Assembly: GCA_021731365.1 (NCBI GenBank) | Contig: JAKFXL010000002.1 | Coordinates: forward strand, 1-40,554 | Origin: Gammaproteobacteria bacterium | GTDB lineage: Bacteria; Pseudomonadota; Gammaproteobacteria; Tenderiales; Tenderiaceae | DNA: 40,554 nucleotides | Reading direction: 5' to 3' | Part shown: piece after piece, positions 9,256 to 19,909 of the stretch | Layout: each line of letters starts with the position of its first letter | Position numbering within the stretch: position 1 is the stretch's first letter | Position numbers and translations under genes: made by a program | Notes under the pieces: generated by a model | Told to the model about the DNA's origin: nothing | Databases searched by the model: none | Seen by the model: only the letters and a program-made list of their open reading frames with translations

Positions 9256-10803
9256 CTACTCATCCACCCGACTTTGCCAAAGAGTACGAAACCTCACCCC
9301 CAACAGCAACAATACCAGCAGATAAACCACAGCCCCCGCCCCCACCCATACCAGCAGCTGTCTGGTACGCACCCCACCGCTCCATGCAAACCAGGTTGCC
9401 AGATCACTGGCACCCCACCAGAGCAGCAGCGCCATCACCCCGTTGGCCAGCGCCACCTGCAACAGCAGCCGGGACCACCCCGGCTCCGGGGTATAAATCC
9501 CCTCACGTCGCAAAACGCGATAGAGCAACGCCGCATTGATAAAGGCCGCCATCGAAGTGGCCAACGCCAGCCCAACATGGGCCAACGGCCAGACCAGCAA
9601 CAAATTCAGCAGCAGGTTGGCAGCCATCGCAATCACGCCAATGCGAACAGGGGTCTTTACATCCTGGCGGGCAAAAAAGCCCGGTGCCAACACCTTCACC
9701 AGAATAAACCCCAGCAATCCAAAGGCATAGGCCTTCAAGCTGGCTGTTGCCATCTCCGCATCATGGGTCGTAAACGCATCATACTGAAACAGCGTCGTCA
9801 GCAACGGTCCCGCCAGCATAAACAGCCCCACCGTTGCGGGCGTCCCCACCACCACCACCCAACGCAGCGCCCAATCCAGGGTACGGGAAAAACGTTGCGG
9901 TGACTCCGCCGCATGCTGTTCCGAAAGATTGGGCAAAATCACTGTTGCCAACGCCACCCCCAGCAACCCCAGCGGAAACTCCACCAGCCGATCAGAATAG
10001 TAGAGCCAGGAGACACTGCCGGTCACCAAAAACGACGCCACCACCGTATTAATCAGCATATTAAGCTGCACCACCGACGAACCAAACAGCGCCGGGGCCA
10101 TCAACCGCATCACCCGCCGCACCCCCTCATCCTGACTCCCCCAGCGTGGCCGTGGCAACAGGCGCAGCCGTCGCAGGAAAGGAAACTGAAACAGCAGCTG
10201 CACCACACCGGAGAGAAATACCCCCCACGCCAACGCCATCACCGGCTCCTCCATCTGTGGTGCCAACCAGATGGCACAACCTATCAAAGAGAGATTCATC
10301 AATACCGGTGTAAACGCAGGCACCCCAAAACGGCCATAGGTATTAAGGATACTGCCCGCAAAGGCGGTCAGAGAGATAAAAAAGATATAGGGGAAGGTCA
10401 GGCGTAACATCGATGAGGCAAGATCAAACTTCTCTCCCTCATCGACAAAACCGGGGGCAAACAGAAAGATCAATACCGGCGCAGCCACCACCCCCAGCAC
10501 CGTGATCACCAGCAGAATCGCACCAAACGTACCGGCCACATCATCGGTTAACCGTTTTACCTCGTCATGACTGCGCTGGGCTCTATATTCAGAAAGCACC
10601 GGCACAAACGCCTGTGAAAAAGAGCCCTCAGCAAACAGCCGCCGCAGCAGATTGGGGATTTTAAAGGCAACAAAAAAGGCATCCGCCTCAGCACCGGCAC
10701 CAAACAGGCGCGCCACCACCATGTCACGCACAAACCCCAGGAGCCGCGACAACAGCGTCATAATCCCCACGATGGCCGTCGACTTCACCAACTTTTTACT
10801 CAT
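9256..10803 (-). CDS. murJ: Lipid II flippase MurJ
   Basis: MurJ moves lipid II across the inner membrane for peptidoglycan assembly. The 515-aa product is almost entirely hydrophobic, consistent with 14 membrane helices, and starts MSKKLVKSTAIVGIMTLLSR followed by LLGFVRDMVVARLFG, the MVIN/MurJ signature. I chose the ATG at 10803 because an AGGTGG-like binding site precedes it and the 24 extra residues upstream do not belong to the family. It lies 81 bp upstream of ribF and diverges from rpsT. Confidence 0.95.
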   Translation of the reverse strand: MSKKLVKSTAIVGIMTLLSRLLGFVRDMVVARLFGAGAEADAFFVAFKIPNLLRRLFAEGSFSQAFVPVLSEYRAQRSHDEVKRLTDDVAGTFGAILLVITVLGVVAAPVLIFLFAPGFVDEGEKFDLASSMLRLTFPYIFFISLTAFAGSILNTYGRFGVPAFTPVLMNLSLIGCAIWLAPQMEEPVMALAWGVFLSGVVQLLFQFPFLRRLRLLPRPRWGSQDEGVRRVMRLMAPALFGSSVVQLNMLINTVVASFLVTGSVSWLYYSDRLVEFPLGLLGVALATVILPNLSEQHAAESPQRFSRTLDWALRWVVVVGTPATVGLFMLAGPLLTTLFQYDAFTTHDAEMATASLKAYAFGLLGFILVKVLAPGFFARQDVKTPVRIGVIAMAANLLLNLLLVWPLAHVGLALATSMAAFINAALLYRVLRREGIYTPEPGWSRLLLQVALANGVMALLLWWGASDLATWFAWSGGVRTRQLLVWVGAGAVVYLLVLLLLGVRFRTLWQSRVDE

Positions 10804-10894
10804 AACCACCTGTTTAATTGCCACCCACCAGCCCAGACTGGACTGCAGGGGGATTCTACCCCGTCCCCACAGCAAACCATAACCCCTAAACCAT

Positions 10895-10925
10895 TTGACA
10901 ATCGGGCATTAATCGATCATATTAT
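10895..10925 (+). promoter_or_regulatory. Probable rpsT promoter
   Basis: A perfect -35 box TTGACA lies at 10895-10900. The best -10 candidates are CATATT at 10918-10923 (17-bp spacer) or TATTAT at 10920-10925 (19-bp spacer). Transcription would begin about 60 bp before rpsT. Confidence 0.5.
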
Positions 10926-10990
10926 CGGCCTTATTAACGCCTCGACTTTCCGGGGCGGCACTGAACACAGAATTCTCGAGGAGTTTTACT

Positions 10991-11254
10991 TTGGCTAACT
11001 CTGCACAAGCTAAAAAACGCGTCCGTCAATCGGAAGCCCATCGCCAACACAATGCGAGCCTGCGCTCAAAACTGCGCACCCACATCAAGAATGCCGTCAA
11101 GGCAATCGCGACTGGTGACAAGAACATCGCTACCGAAGCCTACAAAGTTGCCGTGCCCGTCATCGACAACATGGCCCGCAAAGGCATCATTCACATGAAC
11201 AAGGCTGCCCGCCATAAGAGCCGCCTGAACCAGCACATCAAGGCCATGGCCTGA
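10991..11254 (+). CDS. rpsT: 30S ribosomal protein S20
   Basis: S20 binds 16S rRNA early in 30S assembly. The 87-aa basic protein reads [20 protein letters not shown] and ends at HIKAMA, as expected. The start codon is TTG, seven bases after a GAGGAG binding site at 10978-10983. A UUG start is also known for E. coli rpsT, where it takes part in autoregulation. The gene stands alone on the plus strand, diverging from murJ and followed by a strong terminator. Confidence 0.97.
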   Translation: MANSAQAKKRVRQSEAHRQHNASLRSKLRTHIKNAVKAIATGDKNIATEAYKVAVPVIDNMARKGIIHMNKAARHKSRLNQHIKAMA

Positions 11255-11290
11255 TCCCTGCCCAGTAATAGATACAAAAGTAACAAGCAT

Positions 11291-11318
11291 AAAAAGCCGA
11301 CTAAATAGTCGGCTTTTT
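11291..11318. terminator. Bidirectional terminator between rpsT and proB
   Basis: The sequence is a perfect 12-bp stem, AAAAAGCCGACT and AGTCGGCTTTTT, with an AAAT loop. Because it carries A's on one side and T's on the other, it can stop transcription of rpsT (plus) and of proB (minus). Confidence 0.9.
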
Positions 11319-11342
11319 ATTGACCCAACGCCCCAGACAGCA

Positions 11343-12470
11343 TCAAGTCAGCACAAGATTGTCACGATGAATCAGCTCAGACTCGTCGATATACCCCAGC
11401 AGTGACTCAATACGCTCACTGGGCTGCCCTTTGATCTTACGACTCTCAACAGCACTGTAGTTAACCAGACCACGGGCGATCTCGGTACCGTCTGCCGCCA
11501 CGCAGGCCACCACTTCACCACGACCAAAATCACCCACCACATCGGTAACACCCACCGCCAGCAGGCTCCTGCCTGCTTCACGCAAAACACGCACCGCCCC
11601 ATCATCCAGCACCAGTCGTCCACGCAACTGCAGGTGATCCGCCAACCACTGCTTACGCGCTGCCAAAACCTGCCTACCGGGGGTTAATAGCGTACCTACA
11701 GATTCACCGGTCGCTATTTTCTGCAGAATACCCGCCTCGCGCCCTGGCGCAATCACCGTTGCTGTGCCGGAACGGGCAGCACGCTCGGCAGCACGCACCT
11801 TGGTCACCATACCACCCCGACCTAACGAGCCAACACCTCCGCCGGAGGCCATTCGCACAAGATCGGGGTCACCCGCCTGGCGCTCACTAATAAAAACAGC
11901 ATCAGGATTCTGGCGCGGGTCACTTTCGTACATGCCAATCTGGTCCGTCAGCAATACCAGCAACTCAGCCTCCACCAGATTACCCACCAATGCCGCCAAG
12001 GTATCATTATCGCCAAAACGAATCTCATCAACAGCCACCGTATCATTTTCGTTGATCACCGGCACCACCCCGAGATCCAGCAAAGTGCGCAAAGTACTAC
12101 GAGCATTGAGATAACGGCGACGATCAGAAAGATCTTCGTGAGTCAAAAGTACCTGGGCAGTATGGATGCCAAAACGCTGAAAATAGGACTCATAGGCCTG
12201 CACCAGCCCCATCTGTCCAACGGCGGCGGCGGCCTGCAGCTGATGCAGCTCGTGAGGGCGACTCTTCCAGCCCAGGCGTTTCATGCCCTCCGCCACCGCA
12301 CCAGAGGAGACCAGTATCACCTGCGCGCCAGATTGACGCAGCAGTGCAATCTGCTCCACCCAGGAGGCGATGATTTCGTGGTTCAAACCACGGCCATCAT
12401 TAGTGACTAGCGAGCTGCCAACCTTAACAACCCAGCGCTTCGAACGTCCTAACTGTGCACGATATGACAT
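11343..12470 (-). CDS. proB: Glutamate 5-kinase
   Basis: ProB phosphorylates glutamate in the first step of proline synthesis. The 375-aa protein has an amino-acid-kinase domain with VVKVGSSLV near the N-terminus, [11 protein letters not shown], and [20 protein letters not shown], then a C-terminal PUA domain (about 280-365) that begins near [14 protein letters not shown]. Length fits the AAK plus PUA form. It follows obgE by 9 bp; the obgE-proB pair is common in gammaproteobacteria. Confidence 0.97.
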   Translation of the reverse strand: MSYRAQLGRSKRWVVKVGSSLVTNDGRGLNHEIIASWVEQIALLRQSGAQVILVSSGAVAEGMKRLGWKSRPHELHQLQAAAAVGQMGLVQAYESYFQRFGIHTAQVLLTHEDLSDRRRYLNARSTLRTLLDLGVVPVINENDTVAVDEIRFGDNDTLAALVGNLVEAELLVLLTDQIGMYESDPRQNPDAVFISERQAGDPDLVRMASGGGVGSLGRGGMVTKVRAAERAARSGTATVIAPGREAGILQKIATGESVGTLLTPGRQVLAARKQWLADHLQLRGRLVLDDGAVRVLREAGRSLLAVGVTDVVGDFGRGEVVACVAADGTEIARGLVNYSAVESRKIKGQPSERIESLLGYIDESELIHRDNLVLT

Positions 12471-12479
12471 GATCCGGTA

Positions 12480-13604
<1,125 letters not shown>

Positions 13605-13623
13605 TTACGGAACAGACATAAAC

Positions 13624-13650
13624 AAAAAAGCCCCGTCAAAGACAGGGCCT
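13624..13650 (-). terminator. Terminator after rpmA
   Basis: On the minus strand a GC-rich imperfect stem (AGGCCCTGTC, TTT loop, GACGGGGCTT) is followed by a run of T's. It lies between rpmA and obgE, so obgE expression either reads through it or uses its own promoter. Confidence 0.7.
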
Positions 13651-13678
13651 ATTCAACATGTAGCAGCAGAGTCCTCGC

Positions 13679-13936
13679 TTACGCAGGAACCACGTTTACA
13701 TACTTGCGCATCTTAGCGCCTTTTTCTACAAATACTACCTTGCCTTCAACCTTGGAAAACAGGGTATGGTCATGACCGAGTCCAACATTCAATCCAGGGT
13801 GAAAACGGGTGCCGCGCTGACGTACAATAATATTGCCCGCCTGAACCAGCTCACCACCAAAGACTTTAACGCCAAGGCGCTTAGACTCTGAATCGCGACC
13901 GTTGCGACTACTACCACCAGCTTTTTTATGTGCCAT
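13679..13936 (-). CDS. rpmA: 50S ribosomal protein L27
   Basis: L27 lies near the peptidyl-transferase centre. The 85-aa product begins [20 protein letters not shown] and has the expected [18 protein letters not shown] core, with normal length. It is 30 bp downstream of rplU in the usual order. Confidence 0.98.
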   Translation of the reverse strand: MAHKKAGGSSRNGRDSESKRLGVKVFGGELVQAGNIIVRQRGTRFHPGLNVGLGHDHTLFSKVEGKVVFVEKGAKMRKYVNVVPA

Positions 13937-13966
13937 TGTCTATATACCTCTTTAACTCACTGATAA

Positions 13967-14278
13967 TCAGCCGACTATGCCGGTAATTTTCAGCTCGGTG
14001 TAAGCCTGACGATGCCCCATCTGCTTGCGCGAATGTTTACGACGACGGAATTTAACAATCCTGATCTTGTCTCCACGACCGTGACTGTTTACCATCGCCA
14101 TCACTTTGCCACCCGCAACGAGAGGAGCACCGATTTTGATATCATCACCATTGGTAATCATCAAAACCTGATCGATTTCAATGGTACTACCCGCTTCTGC
14201 AAGTAATTTTTCAACTCGCAATACGTTACCTTCGGTAACGCGATACTGCTTGCCACCAGTCTTTATGACAGCGTACAT
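13967..14278 (-). CDS. rplU: 50S ribosomal protein L21
   Basis: L21 binds 23S rRNA. The 103-aa product begins [14 protein letters not shown] and ends LKITGIVG, typical of the family, with the basic [15 protein letters not shown] segment. I chose the ATG at 14278; a 16-codon open extension upstream does not match L21. It is the first gene of the rplU-rpmA unit and has a good promoter upstream. Confidence 0.97.
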   Translation of the reverse strand: MYAVIKTGGKQYRVTEGNVLRVEKLLAEAGSTIEIDQVLMITNGDDIKIGAPLVAGGKVMAMVNSHGRGDKIRIVKFRRRKHSRKQMGHRQAYTELKITGIVG

Positions 14279-14356
14279 GCCGTTTTCTCCAACACTTGAC
14301 GCCCGGAGCTGAAGCTCCAAGGGCAAAAAACCGTACTGACTTTGCTAAGAGGCCGA

Positions 14357-14385
14357 ATTCTAGCGCTTGATTGACACTTCGTCAA
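14357..14385 (-). promoter_or_regulatory. Promoter of rplU-rpmA
   Basis: On the minus strand TTGACG (14385-14380) and TAGAAT (14362-14357) are separated by exactly 17 bp. The -35 end overlaps the inverted repeat TTGACACTTCGTCAA (14371-14385), which also offers a plus-strand TTGACA pointing towards ispB. Confidence 0.75.
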
Positions 14386-14437
14386 ATCAATAAATCGTTA
14401 TTTGAACACTTGTAAGACATTATCATTCACTTCTACA

Positions 14438-15472
14438 ATGGCCGCACTTATGCCTATATCACAAAATCATACTCTCAAAAACGCTGACAATCGGCTCATT
14501 CCTGATCTCAGCACTGTTGCGGCACTTATGCGCGACGACATGACCGCTGTTAATGCCGTGATCCAGAAACGGCTGCAATCGGAGGTTGTTCTGATCAATC
14601 AGATGGGCCATTACATCATCAACAGTGGTGGCAAACGCCTGCGGCCACTGCTGGCGCTGCTGTCAGCACGTGCCTTTGGCTACAACGGCACCCATCATCT
14701 TGATCTGGCGGCAATTGTTGAATTTATTCACACCGCCACACTGCTTCATGACGATGTGGTGGATGGCTCTGAACTGAGGCGTGGCCGCGAAACCGCCAAC
14801 AACATATGGGGCAACGAGGCGAGTGTGCTGGTAGGGGATTTCCTCTATTCACGCTCCTTTGAGATGATGGTGGAACTAAAAAACATGCGGGTCATGGAGA
14901 TTTTGGCCCATGCGACCAATACCATCGCTGAAGGTGAGGTGCTGCAGCTGCTTAACTGCCACGACCCCGAGACCAGCGAAGAACGTTACATGGATGTGAT
15001 CCACTCCAAGACAGCCAAGCTGTTTGAGGCGGCCACTCAACTGGGAGCAGTCATCAGCGGTCGTAACACCGCCGAGGAACGGGCAATGGCGACCTACGGC
15101 ATGCACCTTGGCACTGCTTTCCAGCTGATTGATGATGTGCTGGACTACAGCGCAACGGCGTCAGATATGGGCAAAAATGTTGGCGACGACCTTGCCGAAG
15201 GCAAACCAACCCTGCCACTGATCTACGCCATGCGTGTTGGCACACCACAACAAGCGGCCATCGTTAGCAAGGCTATCGAAAACGGTGGGCACGAGCAGAT
15301 CGCTGCGGTGATGGAGATTATTGAGTCGACAGGGGCCATCACCTACACCGCCAAACTGGCACAACAGGAGGCTGACAAAGCGGTAGCGGCCATCGCTGAC
15401 ATTGTTCCCGCCAGCCCCTATAAAGACGCGCTTTATACCCTGGCGGAGTTTTCCGTCAACAGGGCCTACTAG
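14438..15472 (+). CDS. ispB: Octaprenyl (all-trans polyprenyl) diphosphate synthase
   Basis: IspB makes the isoprenoid side chain of ubiquinone by adding isopentenyl units. The product of about 344 aa has both aspartate-rich motifs, LLHDDVVD and LIDDVLDY, plus GGKRLRP, the IEFIHTATLLH-like segment (here VEFIHTATLLH) and GDDLAEGKPTLPL. From MRDDMTAVN onwards it matches E. coli IspB closely. The start is uncertain: no clear binding site precedes the ATG codons at 14438 or 14450 or the TTG at 14402, so I took the ATG at 14438. It diverges from rplU, the usual arrangement in gammaproteobacteria. Confidence 0.93.
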   Translation: MAALMPISQNHTLKNADNRLIPDLSTVAALMRDDMTAVNAVIQKRLQSEVVLINQMGHYIINSGGKRLRPLLALLSARAFGYNGTHHLDLAAIVEFIHTATLLHDDVVDGSELRRGRETANNIWGNEASVLVGDFLYSRSFEMMVELKNMRVMEILAHATNTIAEGEVLQLLNCHDPETSEERYMDVIHSKTAKLFEAATQLGAVISGRNTAEERAMATYGMHLGTAFQLIDDVLDYSATASDMGKNVGDDLAEGKPTLPLIYAMRVGTPQQAAIVSKAIENGGHEQIAAVMEIIESTGAITYTAKLAQQEADKAVAAIADIVPASPYKDALYTLAEFSVNRAY

Positions 15473-15479
15473 GCCAGTT

Positions 15480-15556
15480 CGGAGTGTAGCTCAGCCTGGT
15501 AGAGCGCTGCCTTCGGGAGGCAGGGGCCGGAGGTTCGAATCCTCTCACTCCGACCA
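15480..15556 (+). tRNA. tRNA-Pro (anticodon CGG)
   Basis: The 77-nt cloverleaf has acceptor arms CGGAGTG and CACTCCG, an encoded CCA end, a D-arm with AGCCTGGTAGAGC, and GGTTCGAATCC in the T-arm. The anticodon stem CTGCC/GGCAG closes a TTCGGGA loop, placing CGG at 15514-15516, which reads the proline codon CCG. It starts 7 bp after the ispB stop. Confidence 0.95.
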
Positions 15557-15725
15557 TAAAAATCAGTTAGCTACGATGCCACCGCAGGTATTGACACATA
15601 ACTCCTCTGATACGCCCGCAAATAAACAATCGTTGCAATCAACCGTCACCCGCAGCGAAAATGCTTTATTATGGCCCTTGGATGTCGGATAAAATATCCT
15701 GACGTAGTAACCTGAGAATGAAAAT

Positions 15726-16508
15726 ATGACTTACTGTGTAGCTGTCTCAGTCGACGATGGTTTGATTTTCTGTTCCGACTCGCGCACCAATGCCGGACCG
15801 GACATGATCTCGGCCTATAGCAAGATGCATATATTCAAACCGTCGTCAGACCGAATATTTGTGGTTCTGACTGCCGGTAATCTCGCCACCACCCAAGCGA
15901 TCATCAGCCGCCTGGAGCATGATCAGGAAGATCCGGATACCGACAGCCTCCTCAATTGCAAAAAGATGGTCGATGCTGCCCGTTATGTCAGCCAGGTGAG
16001 CCGTGATGAGCAGAGCAACGCCACCGAGATGACTGCCGCCGCCAGTATTGATACAAAATGTTCCCTCATATTCGGCGGCCAGATTAAGGGGCACCCCCCT
16101 GCTATTTTTATGATCTATTCAGCGGGTAATTTTATTACCGACTCCACGGAACACCCGTTTATACAGATTGGTGAGAGTAAGTACGGCAAGCCTATTCTGG
16201 ATCGTATCATCACCCGCAAAACCTCCCTTGAAGATGCGGCCCGTTGTGCCATTGTTTCCATGGACTCCACGATCAAATCCAACGCTACCGTAGGTCCGCC
16301 TATTGAAGTGCTCATCTACGAAAACGATACCTTTGATAACGACCACTACATTCGCATGGACGAAGATGACCAGTATCTGCGCGACGTCCGACAGGCCTGG
16401 AACGAGGCCCTCAAACTCTCATTTGCCGAGCTGCCAAAATTTGAATGGGAAAAACGTACCCACGCTGTCACCAACGTGCGCCCAATGATGCATGACATAA
16501 ACAAATAA
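15726..16508 (+). CDS. Anbu, proteasome/HslV-like N-terminal-nucleophile peptidase
   Basis: The 260-aa protein begins MTYCVAVSVDDGLIFCSDSR. After removal of Met1 the Thr would be the N-terminal nucleophile; D17 and K32 in mature numbering sit at the positions of the proteasome active-site Asp and Lys. The SDSRTNAG motif and the length fit Anbu, the ancestral-beta-subunit relative of HslV. The family is known to occur beside ATP-grasp, alpha-E and transglutaminase genes, and all of these are nearby. It lies 19 bp upstream of the transglutaminase/DUF2126 gene and probably shares its transcript. The substrate is not known; degradation of ligated or modified peptides is an inference from the neighbourhood. 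Confidence 0.88.
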   Translation: MTYCVAVSVDDGLIFCSDSRTNAGPDMISAYSKMHIFKPSSDRIFVVLTAGNLATTQAIISRLEHDQEDPDTDSLLNCKKMVDAARYVSQVSRDEQSNATEMTAAASIDTKCSLIFGGQIKGHPPAIFMIYSAGNFITDSTEHPFIQIGESKYGKPILDRIITRKTSLEDAARCAIVSMDSTIKSNATVGPPIEVLIYENDTFDNDHYIRMDEDDQYLRDVRQAWNEALKLSFAELPKFEWEKRTHAVTNVRPMMHDINK

Positions 16509-16527
16509 CAATCTGGAGGGATCCGCC

Positions 16528-19500
16528 ATGTCGATCCGTGTCGCCATTCGTCATAAAACAGTTTACGAATTCGACCGGCCGGTGGGTCTCTCACCCCATC
16601 TGGTACGTTTGCGTCCTGCAGCCCACTGCCGGACGCCGATTCATAGCTACAGCCTCAAAGTCACGCCGGAAAAACATTTCGTCAACTGGCAGCAAGATCC
16701 TTTTGGTAACTTTGTTGGTCGCTACGTCTTCCCGGATAAAATCACCCAACTCACCATCGATGTCGAGCTGATTGCCGAGATGACGGTGATCAACCCGTTT
16801 GATTTTTTTATCGAAGAGCACGCCGAAACGTGGCCCTTTGAGTACGATGCAGCACTGGCCCAAGACCTCTCCCCTTATCTTAAAACCGGTGACAACGGCC
16901 CGCTATTACGCGCCTGGGTAGCCACGATTAAGCGCGATGCCACACCTACGGCCAATTTTATTGTTCAGCTCAATCAACGCTTGCAGCAGGAACTCAACTA
17001 TCTGATCCGCATGGAACCAGGGGTACAGAGCTGCGAAGAGACACTGCAATCGGCCACAGGTTCGTGCCGCGACAGCGCCTGGCTACTGGTGCAGATCATG
17101 CGCCATCTAGGGCTGGCGGCGCGTTTTGTCTCTGGTTATCTGGTACAGCTCACTGCTGACGTCAAGGCGCTCGACGGCCCCTCCGGCACGGAGAAGGACT
17201 TTACCGACCTGCACGCCTGGGCCGAGGTCTTTATCCCCGGTGCTGGCTGGATCGGCCTCGATCCAACTTCTGGCCTCTTCGCTGGTGAGGGCCACATTCC
17301 ACTCTCCTGCACCCCTGATCCCGGCTCCGCCGCACCGGTCACGGGTCTGGTTGATCCATGCCAAACCACGCTCCATTTCGAAAACAGCGTCACCCGCATT
17401 CACGAAGACCCACGTGTCACCAAGCCTTACAGTGAAGAGGCGTGGCAACAGGTGCTGGCACTGGGTGATCAGGTCGATCAACAGCTGCAAGAAGATGACG
17501 TGCGCCTGACCCAAGGTGGCGAGCCGACCTTTGTCTCCATCGACGATATAGATAGCGCCGAGTGGAACACTGCCGCACTCGGGCCACACAAAGAGCGTCT
17601 CGCCCGCGAACTGCTGCAACGGCTGCGTGACCGTTTTGCCCCCGGTGCCCTGCTCCACCACGGCCAGGGCAAGTGGTATCCTGGAGAACAGCTGCCACGC
17701 TGGGCCTACAGCTGCTTTTTTCGCAGCGACGACGAACCGTTGTGGCACGATTTAGCACTGCTCTCACCAACCAAGCCAGCCGCTGCCGGCATCACCGAGG
17801 CTCAGCGCTTTGCCCAAAATCTGATGCGTAAATTGGGATTGAGCGATGCCAACATCGCCCCTGCCTATGAAGACGCCAGCCACTATCTACGCACCGAGTC
17901 GGCCCTGCCAGAGGATGTTGATCCACTGCAAGCCGACCTCAAAGACCCACTTGAGCGCCGTCGACTGGCCAAACTACTGAACAAGGGACTGAATGAGATC
18001 ACAGGTTACGCCCTGCCACTCAGCTGGTCCTCTGATAAAAACCGCTGGCACAGCGCCCCCTGGACACTACGCCGGGGGCAACTGATACTCTTCCCCGGCG
18101 ATTCACCCATGGGCTTTCGCCTACCGCTCGATTCACTGCCGCGTGAGTCGCGCCGCAAAATCGAACCACCCCGCGACAGCTTTGAGCCACGCACACCGCT
18201 CATCTCGGCCAGCGAAATTGCACGGCGCTACAGCGTGCTCGAACCGGCATCCGCCGTCGCCCCATTGATCCATGAACAACCAGTGACCGACGAGGAGGGC
18301 ATCAACGAAATCGTCCCTCAGACTTCCCTCTGCATCGAGCCACGCAACGGCCGCCTGTGGGTATTCTTGCCACCGCTGACCCACCTCGAACACTGGGTTG
18401 ACCTGATTAGCGCACTGGAAGCAACCGCCAGAGAGTGCAAGATTGCAATTGATATCGAAGGCTACGAACCACCCAGCGACCCACGCCTGCGCAAACTGGC
18501 TGTCACCCCTGACCCCGGCGTGATCGAGGTCAACATCCACCCGTCGGGCAGCTGGCGGGAGCTGGTGCAGAACACCGAGATCCTCTACGAAGAGGCACGC
18601 CTGACTCGATTAGGCACAGAAAAATTCATGATCGACGGTCGCCACACAGGTACCGGCGGTGGCAACCATGTGACGTTAGGCGCTGCCAACCCAACCGACA
18701 GCCCCTTCCTGCGTCGTCCCGACCTGCTGGCCAGCCTATTGCTCTACTGGCAGCACCACCCGTCGCTCTCCTACCTCTTCTCCGGTCTCTTTGTCGGCCC
18801 CACCTCGCAGTCGCCACGTGTCGACGAGGCGCGAGATGATGCGCTCTACGAGCTGGAAATCGCGGTACAACAGCTAGCGCCGGGCGAGACAACCGAGCCC
18901 TGGCTGGTCGACCGTCTGTTCCGCAATATTCTGGTGGATATCACCGGCAATACCCATCGTGCCGAATTTTGCATCGACAAGCTCTATAACCCCAACGGTC
19001 CAACTGGACGTCTGGGCATTCTCGAATTCCGCGCCTTTGAGATGCCACCCCACTGGCGCATGAGCGCCGCCCAGATATTACTGATGCGCGCCCTTGTTGC
19101 CAGCTTCTGGCGCAAACCGTTCCGCGCCCGCCCGGCACGCTGGGGCACGGCACTGCATGACCGCTTTATGCTACCCCACTACCTGCAAGAGGATTTCAGT
19201 CAAGTCATGGCGGATTTAAACGAGGCTGGTTTCAACTTCGACGCCGTCTGGTTTGCCCCGTTTTTTGAGTTCCGCTTCCCTCACTGTGGTGACATTCGGA
19301 AACAGGGGATCGAGCTCACACTACACGGTGCCATTGAACCGTGGCATGTATTGGGCGAGGAGATCAGCTCACAAGGCACGTCCCGTTTTGTTGACTCATC
19401 GGTAGAGCGCCTCCAGGCCAAGCTCAAAGGTTTCAACCCTGAACGCTACTGCCTAACCTGCAACGGTCGTCGTGTGCCTCTACAGAAAACAGAGGTGAAC

Positions 19501-19818
19501 GGTGAGTATGTCGCAGGGGTTCGTTTCAAGGCGTGGCAACCCACCTTTGGCCTGCATCCAAAACTTGCACCCGACGCACCGTTGATATTTGACATCGTCG
19601 ACCTGGCCAACCACAAAAGCATCGGTGGCTGTACCTACCATGTTGCCCACCCCAGCGGCCGTAACTACGAACAGTTGCCAGTCAACGCCAATGAGGCCGA
19701 GGCGCGCCGCATTGCCCGTTTCTGGGATCATGGCCACACCATCGGGCCTATGCTACCCGCGAATGAGCAACCCAATCCCGATTTTCCCTGCACCCTGGAT
19801 CTACGTTTTCGGCCCTAA
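16528..19818 (+). CDS. Large transglutaminase-like / DUF2126 protein
   Basis: This 1096-aa protein fuses an N-terminal bacterial transglutaminase-type domain to a long DUF2126 region. The N-terminal beta domain (about 1-85) opens with SIRVAIRHKTVYEFDRPVGL. The papain-like core has C180 (GSCRDSAW), H229 (LHAWAEV) and D245 (GLDPTSG), an intact Cys-His-Asp triad. From about residue 300 the protein is DUF2126, with VRLTQGGEPTFVSID and a DGRHTGTGGGNHVTLG glycine-rich motif. A GGAGGGA binding site precedes the ATG. The family is found with alpha-E and ATP-grasp proteins and has been proposed to act in peptide synthesis or cleavage. It is the last gene of the plus-strand arm; the exact reaction is unknown. 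Confidence 0.9.
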   Translation: MSIRVAIRHKTVYEFDRPVGLSPHLVRLRPAAHCRTPIHSYSLKVTPEKHFVNWQQDPFGNFVGRYVFPDKITQLTIDVELIAEMTVINPFDFFIEEHAETWPFEYDAALAQDLSPYLKTGDNGPLLRAWVATIKRDATPTANFIVQLNQRLQQELNYLIRMEPGVQSCEETLQSATGSCRDSAWLLVQIMRHLGLAARFVSGYLVQLTADVKALDGPSGTEKDFTDLHAWAEVFIPGAGWIGLDPTSGLFAGEGHIPLSCTPDPGSAAPVTGLVDPCQTTLHFENSVTRIHEDPRVTKPYSEEAWQQVLALGDQVDQQLQEDDVRLTQGGEPTFVSIDDIDSAEWNTAALGPHKERLARELLQRLRDRFAPGALLHHGQGKWYPGEQLPRWAYSCFFRSDDEPLWHDLALLSPTKPAAAGITEAQRFAQNLMRKLGLSDANIAPAYEDASHYLRTESALPEDVDPLQADLKDPLERRRLAKLLNKGLNEITGYALPLSWSSDKNRWHSAPWTLRRGQLILFPGDSPMGFRLPLDSLPRESRRKIEPPRDSFEPRTPLISASEIARRYSVLEPASAVAPLIHEQPVTDEEGINEIVPQTSLCIEPRNGRLWVFLPPLTHLEHWVDLISALEATARECKIAIDIEGYEPPSDPRLRKLAVTPDPGVIEVNIHPSGSWRELVQNTEILYEEARLTRLGTEKFMIDGRHTGTGGGNHVTLGAANPTDSPFLRRPDLLASLLLYWQHHPSLSYLFSGLFVGPTSQSPRVDEARDDALYELEIAVQQLAPGETTEPWLVDRLFRNILVDITGNTHRAEFCIDKLYNPNGPTGRLGILEFRAFEMPPHWRMSAAQILLMRALVASFWRKPFRARPARWGTALHDRFMLPHYLQEDFSQVMADLNEAGFNFDAVWFAPFFEFRFPHCGDIRKQGIELTLHGAIEPWHVLGEEISSQGTSRFVDSSVERLQAKLKGFNPERYCLTCNGRRVPLQKTEVNGEYVAGVRFKAWQPTFGLHPKLAPDAPLIFDIVDLANHKSIGGCTYHVAHPSGRNYEQLPVNANEAEARRIARFWDHGHTIGPMLPANEQPNPDFPCTLDLRFRP

Positions 19819-19830
19819 CGCCATCAAACA

Positions 19831-19863
19831 AGCCCCGGCGACTTACCATCAAACGCCGGGGCT
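19831..19863 (-). terminator. Probable terminator downstream of the lipoprotein gene
   Basis: AGCCCCGGCG and CGCCGGGGCT form a perfect 10-bp stem around a 13-nt loop. On the minus strand it is followed by TTGTTTG, a weak T-tract; the plus strand has none. It lies between two convergent genes and could serve either weakly. Confidence 0.5.
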
Positions 19864-19909
19864 ACCGCATCACGAGGGGCTGTGAACAATCAAAAAGGTA
19901 CGGACGCTG

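Noticed and set aside
10804-10875. N-terminal extension of MurJ
   Set aside because: The first 24 residues of the longer frame do not match the family; MSKKLVKST is the usual start.
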